Shown piece by piece: positions 1-10,402 of a DNA stretch of 64,000 bases. This DNA comes from Tretioscincus oriximinensis (lineage: Eukaryota; Chordata; Lepidosauria; Squamata; Gymnophthalmidae), in assembly GCA_022410635.1 (NCBI GenBank), contig JAJVDF010000962.1:252201-316200 (forward strand). Reading direction: 5' to 3'. Each line of letters opens with the position of its first letter. Position 1 is the stretch's first letter. A program made the translations under genes and the position numbers. The notes under the pieces are model-generated. The model saw only the letters and a list, made by a program, of their open reading frames with translations. It was not told where the DNA came from and ran no database searches.

Positions 1-475
1 CTGAGCCAGGTTGAAGGGGGTTGTTCCATTGTGGTATAAATCTCTCAGTCTTTTGACGGTTAGGGATCTTAGATATGTGGCTAAAGATTCATCGGCCCTA
101 TTATTCATGATTTTTAAGGATGCTATGTGAAATATATCTGGGGCAATCTGTGGTCTATATTTTTTCCATATTTTCCAGCTAGCTTTTAGCGGTGGAAGCC
201 ATTGACTTGCTAGTCTTCTCTCTAGATTTTCTGTAATTATTGGATGGTTTAGTATTTTATTGACTGTTCTCTCCACCTTTACGGATTTATTATCGTCATT
301 GTATTCTAGATCTATGATTCTTAGTATTTGTCAGGCTTCATAATAACTCTTTAGACTAGGGAACCCCCATCCTCCATTGGATGCAATGGCATAGAAATTG
401 TCATTCGATATTCTCCTCTTATTTTGGTTCAAGGCCCAGTTCTTTAAATGTGACTCCCAAATTTTTGATGGCTTA
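1..475 (-). mobile_element. L1 LINE, ORF2 C-terminal fragment, cut by window edge
   Basis: Read on the minus strand, this encodes the region after the reverse transcriptase of an L1 ORF2. The stretch PSKIWESHLKNW, then GGWGFPSLKSYYEA, then LASQWLPPLKASWKIWKKY can be followed. It aligns by eye with the ORF2 of the L1 at 36-43 kb, which has GGWAFPSLKGYYEA and WLPPFLQVWTLWKKY. A stop follows the YYEA motif, so the copy is dead. The 5' end abuts a SINE at about 475, so this is a 5'-truncated L1 that landed in the tail of that SINE. Its 3' end lies outside the window. Confidence 0.85.
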
Positions 476-685
476 CATTCTATCTTCCCCACCAGGATGT
501 GGTGGTTCCCATGTATCTACTTGCAGTCAGTTGCAATTTCTTGCAATTCATGTTTTCGAATAGCTGGGTTGGCTAGAGCTATAGGCTAGTGGAAGGTGTT
601 CACCTCTCCCCACGTCCCACACAGGGCTTCGAAACCCCATCTCCCAGATGAGAAACGGTTTCCTTAGCGACTGAGCATTTTGTCC
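476..685 (-). mobile_element. tRNA-derived SINE with TTC-type tail family (SINE-B), truncated
   Basis: The minus-strand copy has a tRNA-like head with an A-box-like CTCAGT..CTAAGG and a B-box-like GGTTTCGAAGCCC. The body contains TTGCAAGAAATTGCAACTGA and GGTGGGGAAGATAGAATG. The usual 3' tail (CACTTTGAGTCCC then TTCTTC) is missing because the L1 at 1-475 interrupts it. Fuller copies lie at 24344-24653 and 61959-62345. Confidence 0.8.
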
Positions 686-1679
686 ATGAGTAGTATTACT
701 ACAATATTTCTATCATTTCTAATATCAAGAGGCTGGTGTTCTGGTTTCCTTTTCAGTACTTGTGTAAAGCACGAAGATGTGCACATACATTATTGTATAG
801 TTTCTTTGTAGCCATGTACCTAGCATAGAACATGGTATCCTGAGGCCCCAAACCTAGAAACATTGTTTTTTCTTTTTAATATTTTTTCAGGAGGAAAAAA
901 TTGCTTATGTGAGATAGAGCTACAAAACAACATTTTCCAGTTTCTAGACATAGATATAATTCAATAGTTTCAAATGTTTGTTATTGTATCATTGCTACCG
1001 TTGTTAAAGGGTTGGTTTTTAGAGATGTCTTAAGGCTAAAACAAAAACAATTCCATTAAAAGAGAAAGTTAAAGCAATTTCTACTTGGGCGCTAAAACCT
1101 AATAAAGTGGCTTAATTCTAAACACGGTTTCAGCACCTGTAATATTGCCATTTATTTCAAAATGGAAAAATGACAATTACCAAGAACAAACCAATGGCTG
1201 TTTCAGTAGGACAGCAAAGAAGACAAAACTGCACTAAGAAGTATAAAATATGTGTTCCTACAATTTTAAGGTCCAGATGTCTCCAAGTCACCTTGGGGTC
1301 ACTAATTTGTTATTTATTATTTTAAGAAAACAGGGATCTCCGACCTCTAGTTTTGGCTTAACCAGGATAACTTTAAGAAAAAATGAAATGTCATCTCTCA
1401 CCCAACTCTGACAGACAGGAAGATCATTTTTATCAAATGAGGGTATTTATCAGTCTGAACATTTGTGATGGCATGGTATGTAACATCTGAGTATTTTGTG
1501 CCAATGAAATAACCAGCATTACACTTCTGTGCCCATCATTTTAGATTTGGTATGGTCCTGCTCATGCATGGTGGCCATTCCCAAGATGGCTGAATCCTTT
1601 TTGTTCAGACTACTTTTTGTTCAGATGACATTTCCTTTTTTCATGCAAACGTCACCATTCCACTAACTTATATATAATA
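686..1679. other. AT-rich span, no feature recognised
   Basis: Ordinary AT-rich non-coding DNA. I see no open frame of note, no RNA gene and no repeat that I can name. Confidence 0.5.
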
Positions 1680-1980
1680 AAATACGTACCACAGAGCCCA
1701 ACATTTATGAGGTATGACTAATGACAGGGCTCAGAAATTTGGCAGGCTCCTGAGACCAATGACACAAGGATGGGAAGAAGGAAGGGACGAGGGAAGAAAG
1801 GAAGAATAAAGGACGGAATGGATGAAAGAAGAGAAGGAAGGTAAGAAGAAAAAAGGAAGATAAGAAGGATAGAAAAATGGAATAAAAGAGGAACAAAAAA
1901 AAAGAATGGGTGGAGGCATGGATGAGTGCAAGGGAGAGGAGCGGCTAAGGCCTGTTGCACTACCATAATACAATGGGCTA
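1680..1980 (-). repeat. Dispersed repeat with polypurine/polypyrimidine core, copy 1
   Basis: The middle (about 1768-1905) is almost pure purine on the plus strand. It is flanked by sequence that recurs at 55632-55865 on the opposite strand: GCAACAGGC, then CACTC.TCCATGCCTCCAC, a pyrimidine-rich core, then GGGCTCT and TTTTATTATAT. Two copies with the same order of blocks point to a mobile repeat rather than a simple low-complexity tract. The class is unknown to me. Confidence 0.55.
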
Positions 1981-2265
1981 ATTCTGCTAGTACTTTCATG
2001 TTCTAAAATAAAACACTATCTAAATTGATTTATTCTGTGATTTATTCTATAACATCCAACTATACTGGGATTTAGTTAAACTAAGTTCCTTCACTATTTT
2101 GGAATCCAGGGGTGGGGAAGAGATTTTTCCACAATAGTGATACTGCATGTTATCCTCCATTTGTTCCAGGTCTATGATGGAACTGCCTTGGAGAAATATG
2201 ACAATCCCATTATAGCTTCAGCATGGTCCAATGTTTTGGGGGTTTTCTGGATGGAGCTACAGGCT

Positions 2266-2520
2266 TATAAGAACATAAGAACATAAGAAGAGCCATACTG
2301 AATCAGGCCACAGGCCATCTAGTCCAGCATTCTGTGCCACACAGAGACCCACCAGATGCACCTGGGCAGTCCGAACAGAGGAAAGCAAAATATGCTCCTG
2401 TTCATGACTTCCTGCAAATAGTATTTCAGGAGTCCTGCCTGTTGCTCCATCCCAGAGGCAACTTCCAGACATCCATCCTAGTATCCATTTATACCCTTGG
2501 TGATCATAAATCTGTCTCAG
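2266..2520 (-). mobile_element. CR1-type LINE 3' end, (ATGTTCTT)n tail
   Basis: The minus-strand 3' UTR reads ...CAGGTGCATCTGGTGGG.., ..GCTGGACTAGATGG.., ..ATGGCTCTTCTTATGTTCTTATG. The same end is seen at 4030, 14847, 34945, 57113 and 61534. Only the 3' UTR remains; this is a 5'-truncated insertion. Confidence 0.85.
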
Positions 2521-2910
2521 GCTTATTCTTAGATTATATATTGTTTCCGAGCCTAGAAGTTTGATTACAATCTTCTGTTCGTCTCCAACAGAAATAACAT
2601 TTCACATGTAGCTTTATGCTATCCATATAAACTTCACATGATCTACCTGTAGGGACTTCACATGATCTACCTGTAAACTTCACATGATCTCCCTGTCTTA
2701 CTATAGGAACTGTCCAGTGCTGAAACTGTGCAAGGTCTCATAGTATCAAATAAAATATGAAAAAAGAATTCTATGATTTAGCATGTTCTTCCCTATGGTA
2801 TCACTCCTAAGAAAGTCTGATTGGGCCTTTTGGTCTCATATATCAATAGACGTGGAGAATCTCACTTGGCTCATACAATCAATAATCGGTTGACCATCTT
2901 ATCAGTATAT
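2521..2910. other. AT-rich DNA with a short tandem duplication
   Basis: About 2625-2695 carries three imperfect copies of a 24-27 bp unit containing ACTTCACATGATCTACCTGT. The rest is unremarkable. Confidence 0.5.
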
Positions 2911-2911
2911 A

Positions 2912-2989
2912 TACTGCTAAAAACAATTAAGGAAACACTTAGTGTTACACTGTTATGTTAAAGTGTTCCCTTAATTGTTTTGAACAGTA
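2912..2989. mobile_element. 78-bp palindromic MITE (Tc1/mariner-like), copy 1
   Basis: Two arms of about 30 bp form a near-perfect hairpin: TACTGCTAAAAACAATTAAGG and its inverted partner ending TTGAACAGTA. It sits in a TA-rich site, as expected for TA-targeting Tc1/mariner elements. Related copies are at 19072-19149 and 52900-52979. Confidence 0.7.
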
Positions 2990-4029
2990 TATACTATACT
3001 ATATATATATCCCCTGGGGAATTCCTTTCCTTTACTTCTTTCAATATCAATTATGAATATTGAGTGTTTTTTTTCATGGAGCACAAAAATGTAGAAACAA
3101 CATTGGAGTTTGAATGCATATATAGGTGTGCATATGCAAATATTAACAATACTCAAATGATTAACTTTAAAACATTCAAAGATGTTAGTGCTAAGTATCT
3201 GCAAAAAATGCAAAATGAATGAAATTATACCACACATTTTGTATGCAAAATGGTAAATGAACATAACAATACAAGAGTTGTAAATAAAATTTAGTTCCAG
3301 CAAGACTGACTGAAAAACTTTTAAAAATAGAGTACAAATGTACATTTAAAAGCTAGATGAAATCAGGTCCTTCACACTAAATTCTGAGTACTACTTGGAA
3401 TAACCCAATCATCCTATCCCTACTAATTTAATTAATGCATTGATTTTACGCAGAACACTGAATGACTTCTTACCATAAAGATTAACTGTGGTGTTTTATT
3501 TAAAAAGCTGCTCCATAATAGCAAACAAGAACAGCAAATAAAAGGCAAATCATGCATGTGCTTTACTGTTCTGGGAATGTTTCAGCTATTGAGTTAAAAT
3601 GTGTTAAGTGTTTGTCACATTCTTGTAGTCTCTTCTAATGACAAAGGAAACAAAATAGAATTTTCTGATGATATAATGTATTGTAATTATAAACATATCC
3701 AGACAATGTCAAGAACGATGGATTTCAACTTGAGATACTTTTGAGCCAGTTTAAGAAATGCATATCTATTTCTATCAAATGTATTTGTTTTCCCTCTTTT
3801 CTCTGTAGGATACTTATAGAACAATCCCTGAATTCAGAATTTTTGAAGTATGTGGGGAGGTAAATAAGGTAGAATATTATGAAAGAAGGTAGATGTCCAC
3901 CTCATTATTTCTTATAATTATCCTTCCATAGGGCAATGAGAGATTCGATAGCATCTGTCTATATCTGGGATAGTTTATTTGACCAGAGATTTAGACCCAA
4001 CCAGGATTTGAAAGATCCTTCAAACTCCA
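2990..4029. other. AT-rich span, no feature recognised
   Basis: AT-rich non-coding DNA. A 124-codon open frame on the minus strand here has the composition expected by chance and no recognisable motif. Confidence 0.5.
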
Positions 4030-4268
4030 TGATTCTTGTTGCTACTAGATATTTATTAAACAAATAGGATGGATGTCTTGATACTGCCTCTGAGATGAAG
4101 CAATAGGCAGGATTCCTGAAATACCATTTGCAGGACATTGAGAACAGGTGAAGATTTATTCCTTCTGTTTCTGATTGCCCAGGTGCAATTGGTGGGCCTC
4201 TGTGAGCCAGAATGCTGGACTAGATGGGCCCAAGCCAGATTCAGCAGGAATCCTCTTATGTTCTTTTA
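4030..4268 (+). mobile_element. CR1-type LINE 3' end, (ATGTTCTT)n tail
   Basis: This 3' UTR fragment contains GCCCAGGTGCAATTGGTGGG and GAATGCTGGACTAGATGGG and ends in CTCTTATGTTCTTTTA. It is a 5'-truncated copy of the family seen at 33355-34945. Confidence 0.8.
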
Positions 4269-5400
4269 AGTTCTAACTGAATTATAAAAGAAAAAAGGGA
4301 CACAAAAATATGTGCAAGTTCTGCTTATATTATCTAAAGACTGAAGGAAATCTTATATTCGTGACACAACTGTTACGGCAATGAGAGGTTCATGAATATT
4401 ACAAGAGTATTCCTTCCAATGGGTATTTCCATTTTTGAAGAATTTTATAGTGCTGCAGAAAATTGTCTGTTCCTTTGCTTTTAGAAAATGAGATGTATTT
4501 TAGTCATCTGATTTGATAATATAAATGTAGATTATACACAATAAACACAAGAAAAAGCTTTACAGGATAAATAATAGGATTGCAAGTAATAGTCTGAAGT
4601 TCACTTTTATTAAATTGAACCTTTCATAATATCATTAAACTCAGTTTGCTTTCTTAAATAATACAGCACTCTTGTATGAGAGGCAGACACACAGTCAAAT
4701 GCAAGCTTTAGGCAAGCCACAATCACATTCCATTTAAGTCTGTGTCCACATGGAGCCTTATTCTGGGCTATTCCTCAGAATAAGAGCCTGCCGTGCACAT
4801 GCTAGTGTGGATTGTGGCAGGCCAAGCTCTGTGCCAAGATGTTACCCAGAATCATGATCCGTGTGGCCTGAGTCTCAATGCTACTCGGCTGGGCATAAAT
4901 CCCTACGTGCTTCTACTCATGCACAACAGCCATCATTTATTTCACTCCTTTTATCTGTGCTTCTGGCAATCCAGCAAGTAACAGAACTAGAGAATTTCAC
5001 TAATTTGTGTCTCTCCTAAGAGCACAGCACCATCTCTGGCAATATAAGCCTCTTGCTCTTCCCAGAATGCCACAATTAACCACTCACCTAATAGCTGACA
5101 CCTTCTACTTAGGATCACTAACTGATGTAAACAGGTCACATCTCCACAAAGGTGGTATATTTTCTCCCCTCACGCCATTCTTCCGCTTTTTTCCTGGATT
5201 TAATAAACACAACTTGGAAAAGTAGAAACACCCCCCAAACCCTGGGTAGAGAAGCCAGAGAGAAAAACAAACATTCCTCGTTTTGAAAAAATGCTCCTTG
5301 GCCAAGGATGCCTCCACCTCCAGGCTTGTTCGGGTGTCTGTCTCCACTTCTCCCATCCCCTGCACATTTCCCAGGGGCTCATAATTCTTCAAGCATTTCT
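4269..5400. other. Flank of the CpG island, no gene recognised
   Basis: The DNA is AT-rich to about 4.7 kb, then moderately GC. A block at about 4750-4830 weakly resembles 8560-8600 (GAGCCTG..ACATGC..GTGTGGATT.TG.CAGG), so an old repeat may be present. On the DPP10 model this is the start of intron 1. Confidence 0.4.
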
Positions 5401-6029
5401 CCACCAACACACACACACTCTGGGAAGCGGATCCCCCTCCCTACAACCTGTCGCTGTGCATCTCACCCAAAATCTTCTCTCCCTTCCCTTCGCCCAGCCA
5501 GGCAGGCTGCCTCTCCGAAGCCCTTGGAGGCCCTTTGCCTGCCAGTGGGGGAGAAGCCCCTTCCCTCCCTCGCATCGGGCAGCTTCTTCCTCCCCTACCT
5601 CGCCTGCCTTTTCCCCTGAGCCATCACCCCGCCCGCCCCAGTCCCTACGTGGTGACCAAGCCCTGCGGGGTGTCGAAAGTGCCCCCCTCGTGGAGGCGAA
5701 GCGGCCAGAGCCCAGCCGGCCCCTGCCGCGCTCCCTTCGCCAGGGGAGGGGGGAGCCCCCCGCCCGACGCCTCAGAGCCGCCCTCCCCTCCTCCAACTTG
5801 CGCTGCTGCGCGACCACAGGGCTGCCGCTGCCCACGGGCCCCCCGGCCAGCCGCTCCCCGAGGGGTGGGAGGGCCCGGGCGCCTTCGCCAGGGGCCAGAC
5901 TGGAGGGGGGGAGGGAGCCCCGGCCCAGCACAGGCAACACAAACACGCGCGGTGGGGGGGGGTCAGAGAATCCCCCTGCAGGCGGAAGAAGCAGCCCTCG
6001 CACACACACGCCCCGGCCAGTTCCCCTAC

Positions 6030-6104
6030 CTGGTCCTGTGGCGCTTGGCTTCCCCGACCGCCCGGGTTCTGCTGCGCCTGCTGCTGCTCCTTCATGGCCG
6101 TCAT
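6030..6104 (-). CDS. DPP10: Probable DPP10 (isoform a) first coding exon
   Basis: The minus-strand ATG at 6104 opens 25 codons. The peptide starts MTAMKEQQQ and ends GGRGSQAPQDQ, followed directly by a consensus splice donor CAG|GTAGGG, so the exon ends in phase 0. From memory, the human DPP10a N-terminus also starts MTA.K, has a G.R.SQA block and ends in DQ before the same kind of junction; the paralogue DPP6a begins similarly. DPP10 is a type II membrane, catalytically inactive dipeptidyl-peptidase-like protein that joins Kv4 channel complexes with KChIPs in neurons. Its alternative first exons set the short cytoplasmic N-terminus, and the 'a' form speeds channel inactivation. The start context has A at -3. 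The CpG-island location supports a first exon. Later exons would lie beyond position 1 of the window. The identity rests on a short match, so DPP6 or another gene remains possible. Confidence 0.7.
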
Positions 6105-6816
6105 TGTCCGGGGCGGCGGCGGCGGCGGCGGGCGCCTTCCCGCCTCTCCCTGGTCTGCGCTGGTCAGAGGGGCCCGTCGCCCGCGCCCAGGGGCATGGCA
6201 CGCGCCCCCCTCCCCCTCCTTCAAGGAACGGGCGCGGCGGCGGCCTGGCAAGGCGGGGAAGCGGAGGGTAGCCGGAACTGCCCCGCGCAACGGCCGTGGG
6301 AGAGGAGGGGCGGCGGCGGCGGCGGCAACTTAGGTCCGGCGGCTTCTGCAGTCCCCCCCCCTTCGGCTGGAGCCAGTGGAAGCAGCGAGGGAGGGAGAAG
6401 CCCCCGAAGGCTGATGCGCTCCGAAAGCGCGCGGCGTGTCTGCTGCCTGCCTGCCTGCCCGCCCGCCCGCGCGCGTGTCCAGGGAGGCTCAGGGACTGGC
6501 GGCGCCACCTGGGACTGGAGCTGGCGGCCCGCGAGGCTCCTCCGACTGGCTGCACCGCCGCAGGCTCCCCAGCGCCCCGCAGCGGGTCCCAAGGCAAGCG
6601 GGCGGGCGCAGGGGGGGAGGAAGGGGAGGGTGGCGCGCGCGTCCCTTTCCCGCCGCTCTTAAGCAGCAGCAGCAGAAGCAGCTCCCGCAGTCCGGCGCCG
6701 CCAGAAGCCCGCAGCTCCGGCAAAGATGCGGCGGGGGCGGCTCCGTTGCTCTTCCTCGGACGGCGCGGGCGCTGCTTCCCCTCCGGCCTCCCCTGCTGGA
6801 CTGGAGCCTTCGCCAA
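6105..6816 (-). other. Putative 5' UTR / upstream open region of exon 1
   Basis: The DNA upstream of the exon-1 ATG on the minus strand is GC-rich, with CGG and GCA repeats (GGCGGCGGC at 6112-6130; CAGCAGCAG near 6664). A frame stays open upstream from 6816, but its proline/arginine/glycine composition is what GC-rich UTR gives. I treat it as a UTR, not as protein. Confidence 0.4.
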
Positions 6817-6925
6817 GTGCTGCGGGCGGCCGCGGGGTCGCTTTCCCGCTCTCCCTGCCTACCTGGGCGCCGCTGCACCGACACGAGGCTCTCCCCCCCC
6901 CGTGCTCCCCCCCCCGCCGCCTCCC

Positions 6926-6958
6926 TCATTGGCTCCCTCCAATGGGCGCGTCCAATGG
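6926..6958. promoter_or_regulatory. Cluster of three CCAAT boxes
   Basis: ATTGG at 6928-6932 and CCAAT at 6939-6943 and 6952-6956 lie within about 30 bp in the CpG island, roughly 820-850 bp upstream of the exon-1 ATG. Close-spaced CCAAT boxes are typical NF-Y sites in TATA-less promoters. No TATA box was seen nearby. Confidence 0.5.
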
Positions 6959-7387
6959 GGCTCGCGGGGCGGCGTTGGGCAGGAGACCCCGCGGTGGGTC
7001 GCGGCGTTGTGGGGAGAGGCGGGCGGGCAGGAGCGGCTGCCACGGCGCACACGCCCGGGAAGCCTCCAGAACCCACCGCCAAGCGCCTCGTGCTCCGGGA
7101 TGGGGGAGGCCGAGGCCCTGATCACGCTGCTTTTGTAATCCACCTTCAGCCCACTTTCAAAATGGAAAATAAGATCCACACCAAGGAAGAGAACTCGAAT
7201 TTCCTTCCGGCGTTATCTAAACCAAAGGAGGGTTTTCTCTCCCTTCTGAAGGGGGACTGGAACCGGATTAAAACTTAGCGACGACCAGAATCTGAATGAG
7301 CAAGGGATCTGAATTTTTCTGCTGCTTGAGAATGCCCAGTAACTGCATTGGATGGGCTGCGGCCGACTGACCCACTGCAAGATGAAG

Positions 7388-7662
7388 AATCTGTTTTTAT
7401 ACCCTGGCCTTCTCACCCAAAGGGACTCAGAGCAGCTTACAGGGTTCATTTTTGCCCAAAGGCTCATCTTCCTCTCCAGGTTCATGGTGGCACTTACTTA
7501 TCTAATTGAAATGTAGATTGCAAACCCACTTTCTTTCAAATAGCTGGGTTGGCTGCAGCTGAAGCCCAGCAGAGGGCGCTCACCCCCCTCCCTGTCTCAC
7601 ACAGGGCTCCCGAAATCAGACCTCTCCGTTGAAAGTCCATCTCTTGGCGACTGCTCTAATCA
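7388..7662 (-). mobile_element. SINE-B (tRNA-derived), diverged copy
   Basis: The minus-strand copy has the tail region ACCC.AAAGGGACTCAGAG at the left and the body AGCTGGGTTGGCTGCAGCTGAAGCC further right. The tRNA-like head is at about 7600-7660. The middle differs from the other copies, so it is old or rearranged. Confidence 0.6.
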
Positions 7663-8417
7663 TGCCTTCTAGGATGCTTCTTATGTTCGTAGGATTGCTC
7701 AGCCATGCAGTTGGTTTAAATCACTTGGATTTGGCACCACCATTATTCTATGCAGATCCCAAGTTTGCACATATCTTATGTGGCTAATGGGGATGGAATC
7801 GTTTCAGACACTGAAGACTGATTCCATTGCAGAGGACTAAACGGCCTCTTCCAGCCAAGAATTCAGTATGTCTATGAAGCAGGAGAAAATTGTATATTAT
7901 CAGTTTCATAAAATGCATAGCTGATTGGCAGCTTTAGGAATCTAGAGAGCAACTTTCTAGCCACAAATCTCCTCCTGAACAAATGTCCATGGACAGACCT
8001 ACATTGCAGGAGACATTTGATGCAAAAAATACTCTGTCAAAAGACATCCATTGTCACTAGGTTGATGATGGTTCCCTAACAACATCTAAGCGCCTTAAAA
8101 TGTAACGATAACTCCCATCTCTTTAAATCTTGATTCTTCCACACCTTTGTGCTTTTTAGTCATTGGAATTCCTTGAGGAAATGTAGATAAGACATTGTTG
8201 CTGATATAAACAATTTAATTCAAGGCAAAGAAGATACTAACAGGTACATCTTTGCTTCTAATATAAAACTCCTGCTCAAAGTCTGCTTGGTCTGAAGTCT
8301 CTACCCAATAATGTACATTGATTTAGAGCTGAAAATTTGAGTTTCCTGAATACCAAAGGCAGATGGAAAGGGGAAAGTAAATAAGGTGTCCCCTGCTATT
8401 TGAAGTGAGTCCAAGAA
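7663..8417. other. AT-rich span, no feature recognised
   Basis: Non-coding DNA without a recognisable gene or repeat. Confidence 0.45.
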
Positions 8418-8502
8418 GTCTGGGATGGTTTAATGAATCCTGCATCGAGCAGGGGGTTGGACCCCATGACTCTGGAGGTCCCTTCCAACTCTATGATTCT
8501 AT
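8418..8502 (+). mobile_element. CR1 LINE 3' tail, (ATTCTATG)n type
   Basis: Only the last 85 bp are left: TCTGGGATGGTTTAATGAAT, then GGAGGTCCCTTCCAACTC and TATGATTCTATA. This is the signature end of CR1, and a fuller copy ends at 24270. Confidence 0.9.
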
Positions 8503-9645
8503 AAGAACTGCTGCACTGAAAGCCTTGATTCATGATTGAGCTTGACTTTGGGTCATGCCTTGGGACAGAGCCTGATCACCTACATGCCCGTGTAGATTAT
8601 GACAGGTCCAGTGGTCCTTTTCCAAGATATAGCACAGAATAGGGCTCTGCATGGACAGGGCCTCAGAGAACAATCCAAGCCCAAATGATTCAATCCAGGG
8701 TAAAGCATCAGGTTAGGCATCATGGTGCACTTGAGGGACAAGTCCTGATACTCTTCAGAGGTGAAAGGACAAAACTTCCTCAGTCTCTGAAGCTGCAGGT
8801 CAGGAAGATTTTGGCAACATGAAACTGCTAATCCATTTCCAAGACATAGGCCAGTATAAAATTGTTGGTGTTTGATTTTCAGACAGATTTCACTTCACTG
8901 GGGAGTCCTGTATGGCCAGAATTTTCCCTGGAAACATTTCCAAGTTTTTTCTGAATGTAACCTGTCATGATCTGCACTAGCATGAAGATGGCAGATCCCT
9001 GTTCTGTGATATATCCCAGATTAAGATCATGTGCACAATTTAAAATGAGCTGTTCCTCAGTTTACGGACTGAAGCAAGGACAACTCATTTGAACCAGTTC
9101 AATCTGATTCCTATTCGATCCCCTATTTTACTGTGTGTTTATTTTTCAATTTAACAATTTACGAATAAGGTTCAATTTGTCCCAGGCAGAGCTTCCTTGA
9201 TCTGGTTCTAGATAAAACCAAACTCAATGAGATTCATATAGAATGAAACCAAACCGATAGACTTTAGTTCATCTCTAAATGGACTATGCAGAAACGGTCT
9301 TAATCTCTTGGTCAAAAAGTAAAACACACCCTTCCCTTTTGCCTATTTACTATTGTTGTCGTTAAGTGCCAAGCTGACCTAAAGGAGATAGAGTACCTAG
9401 AGGAAACATCCTGTGTCCTTTGTCTTCTGATGCTATACATCTGAATCCACCTTTGCTTTCTGAATAAGAGTCTTTGTTCTTTGATTAGAGGCACTCACAG
9501 TTATTTGCATGACTAATTGCCTTAATCACTAGGTAGCCAGACCAGATGTGCATTTTTCTCCTATTCTTACTTTGCCTTTGGTAAGATTTCCCAGTTTTAA
9601 AATATAGAAGTTAAATGGAGGGGAGGCTTTGGTTAAGGGTCCAGC
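8503..9645. other. Unassigned DNA
   Basis: Mixed-composition non-coding DNA. About 8560-8600 weakly resembles 4750-4830. No gene is recognised. Confidence 0.4.
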
Positions 9646-9649
9646 AAAG

Positions 9650-9838
9650 GAGCTAGCAGCACTTTGAGACTAACTTGAGAAAAGTGGGTGGCATAAGCTT
9701 TCGTAGACACGTCTACTTCTTCAAATGCTGAGGGACTAATGAAGATGCTGAGGCATCTGAAGAAATAGACGTGTCTACGAAAGCTTATGCCACCCACTTT
9801 TCTCAAGTTAGTCTCAAAGTGCTGCTAGCTCCTTTACT
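9650..9838. repeat. Long near-perfect inverted repeat of a dispersed element
   Basis: The left arm reads AGGAGCTAGCAGCACTTTGA, then AAGCTTTCGTAGACACGTCT. The right arm is its reverse complement: AGACGTGTCTACGAAAGCTT, then TCAAAGTGCTGCTAGCTCCT. A short loop of about 20 bp lies between. Arms of about 80 bp make this able to form a hairpin. Single-orientation copies lie at 16938-17056, 35418-35520 and 53037-53095. At the right it runs into GACTAACAAGGCTATTTATC, the usual end of the element. Confidence 0.75.
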
Positions 9839-9874
9839 GGACTTTCTACTAGACTAACAAGGCTATTTATCTGA

Positions 9875-10402
9875 ATTTGGTTAAGAGGCTCAGCATATAA
9901 AGTTGTGTAGGATCTACATCTCACAAATGCTAACTAAAAGGCGCAGCTACTGTGTTTCCCCATCTTATATGATGAGACTAGAAAGAACAGTCACAGATAC
10001 CATATGTGACATATTCGTAGGTTATCAAGCATTCATATCTAATTTGTTCTTCAGTAAGATTGCAATATCCAGAACAAGAGTCAAAATTCCAAAACAACGT
10101 ATCTACTGTCAATCATCAAAAGTAAAATATTAATGGAAAAGTCTTTAGACATATTTATGCCTCAGTAACAAACAGTATTACAAAGGTACTGGGTTTTTTT
10201 CTTTACATCTTGGACTTGGGGGGAAAAGTAACACTGCTGAAATAATTCTAATTTTAACTGTAATGTGTTTTTATTTTTAGTTTGACTGAAGAAGTAGCAC
10301 TTATACCAAAGTGAATGAAATAAATACCTCCACTCAAATGTGCTACAGAAATTATGCACAAGAGACAAACTCTCAGTTAAAGGATGTAGAGACTGGAGGT
10401 GC
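9875..10402. other. AT-rich span, no feature recognised
   Basis: Nothing recognised; no gene-like frame. Confidence 0.45.

Larger units (their letters stand above)
5440..7130. promoter_or_regulatory. CpG island covering exon 1 and promoter
   Basis: About 1.7 kb of very GC-rich DNA with dense CpG stands out sharply from an AT-rich neighbourhood. Runs of GGCGGCGGC, GCCCGCCCGC and GC boxes are frequent. In vertebrates such islands mark promoters and first exons. The long open frames on both strands here come from high GC and few stop codons, and only the short exon at 6030-6104 looks genuinely coding. Confidence 0.85.

Noticed and set aside
2971..3345. 124-codon minus-strand frame
   Set aside because: AT-rich composition, no motif, within chance expectation for a window this long.
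5291..7278. Many long open frames on both strands in the GC-rich block
   Set aside because: All frames are open at once because GC-rich DNA has few stops. Products are Pro/Arg/Gly/Ala low-complexity. Only the 25-codon exon with a splice donor has independent support.
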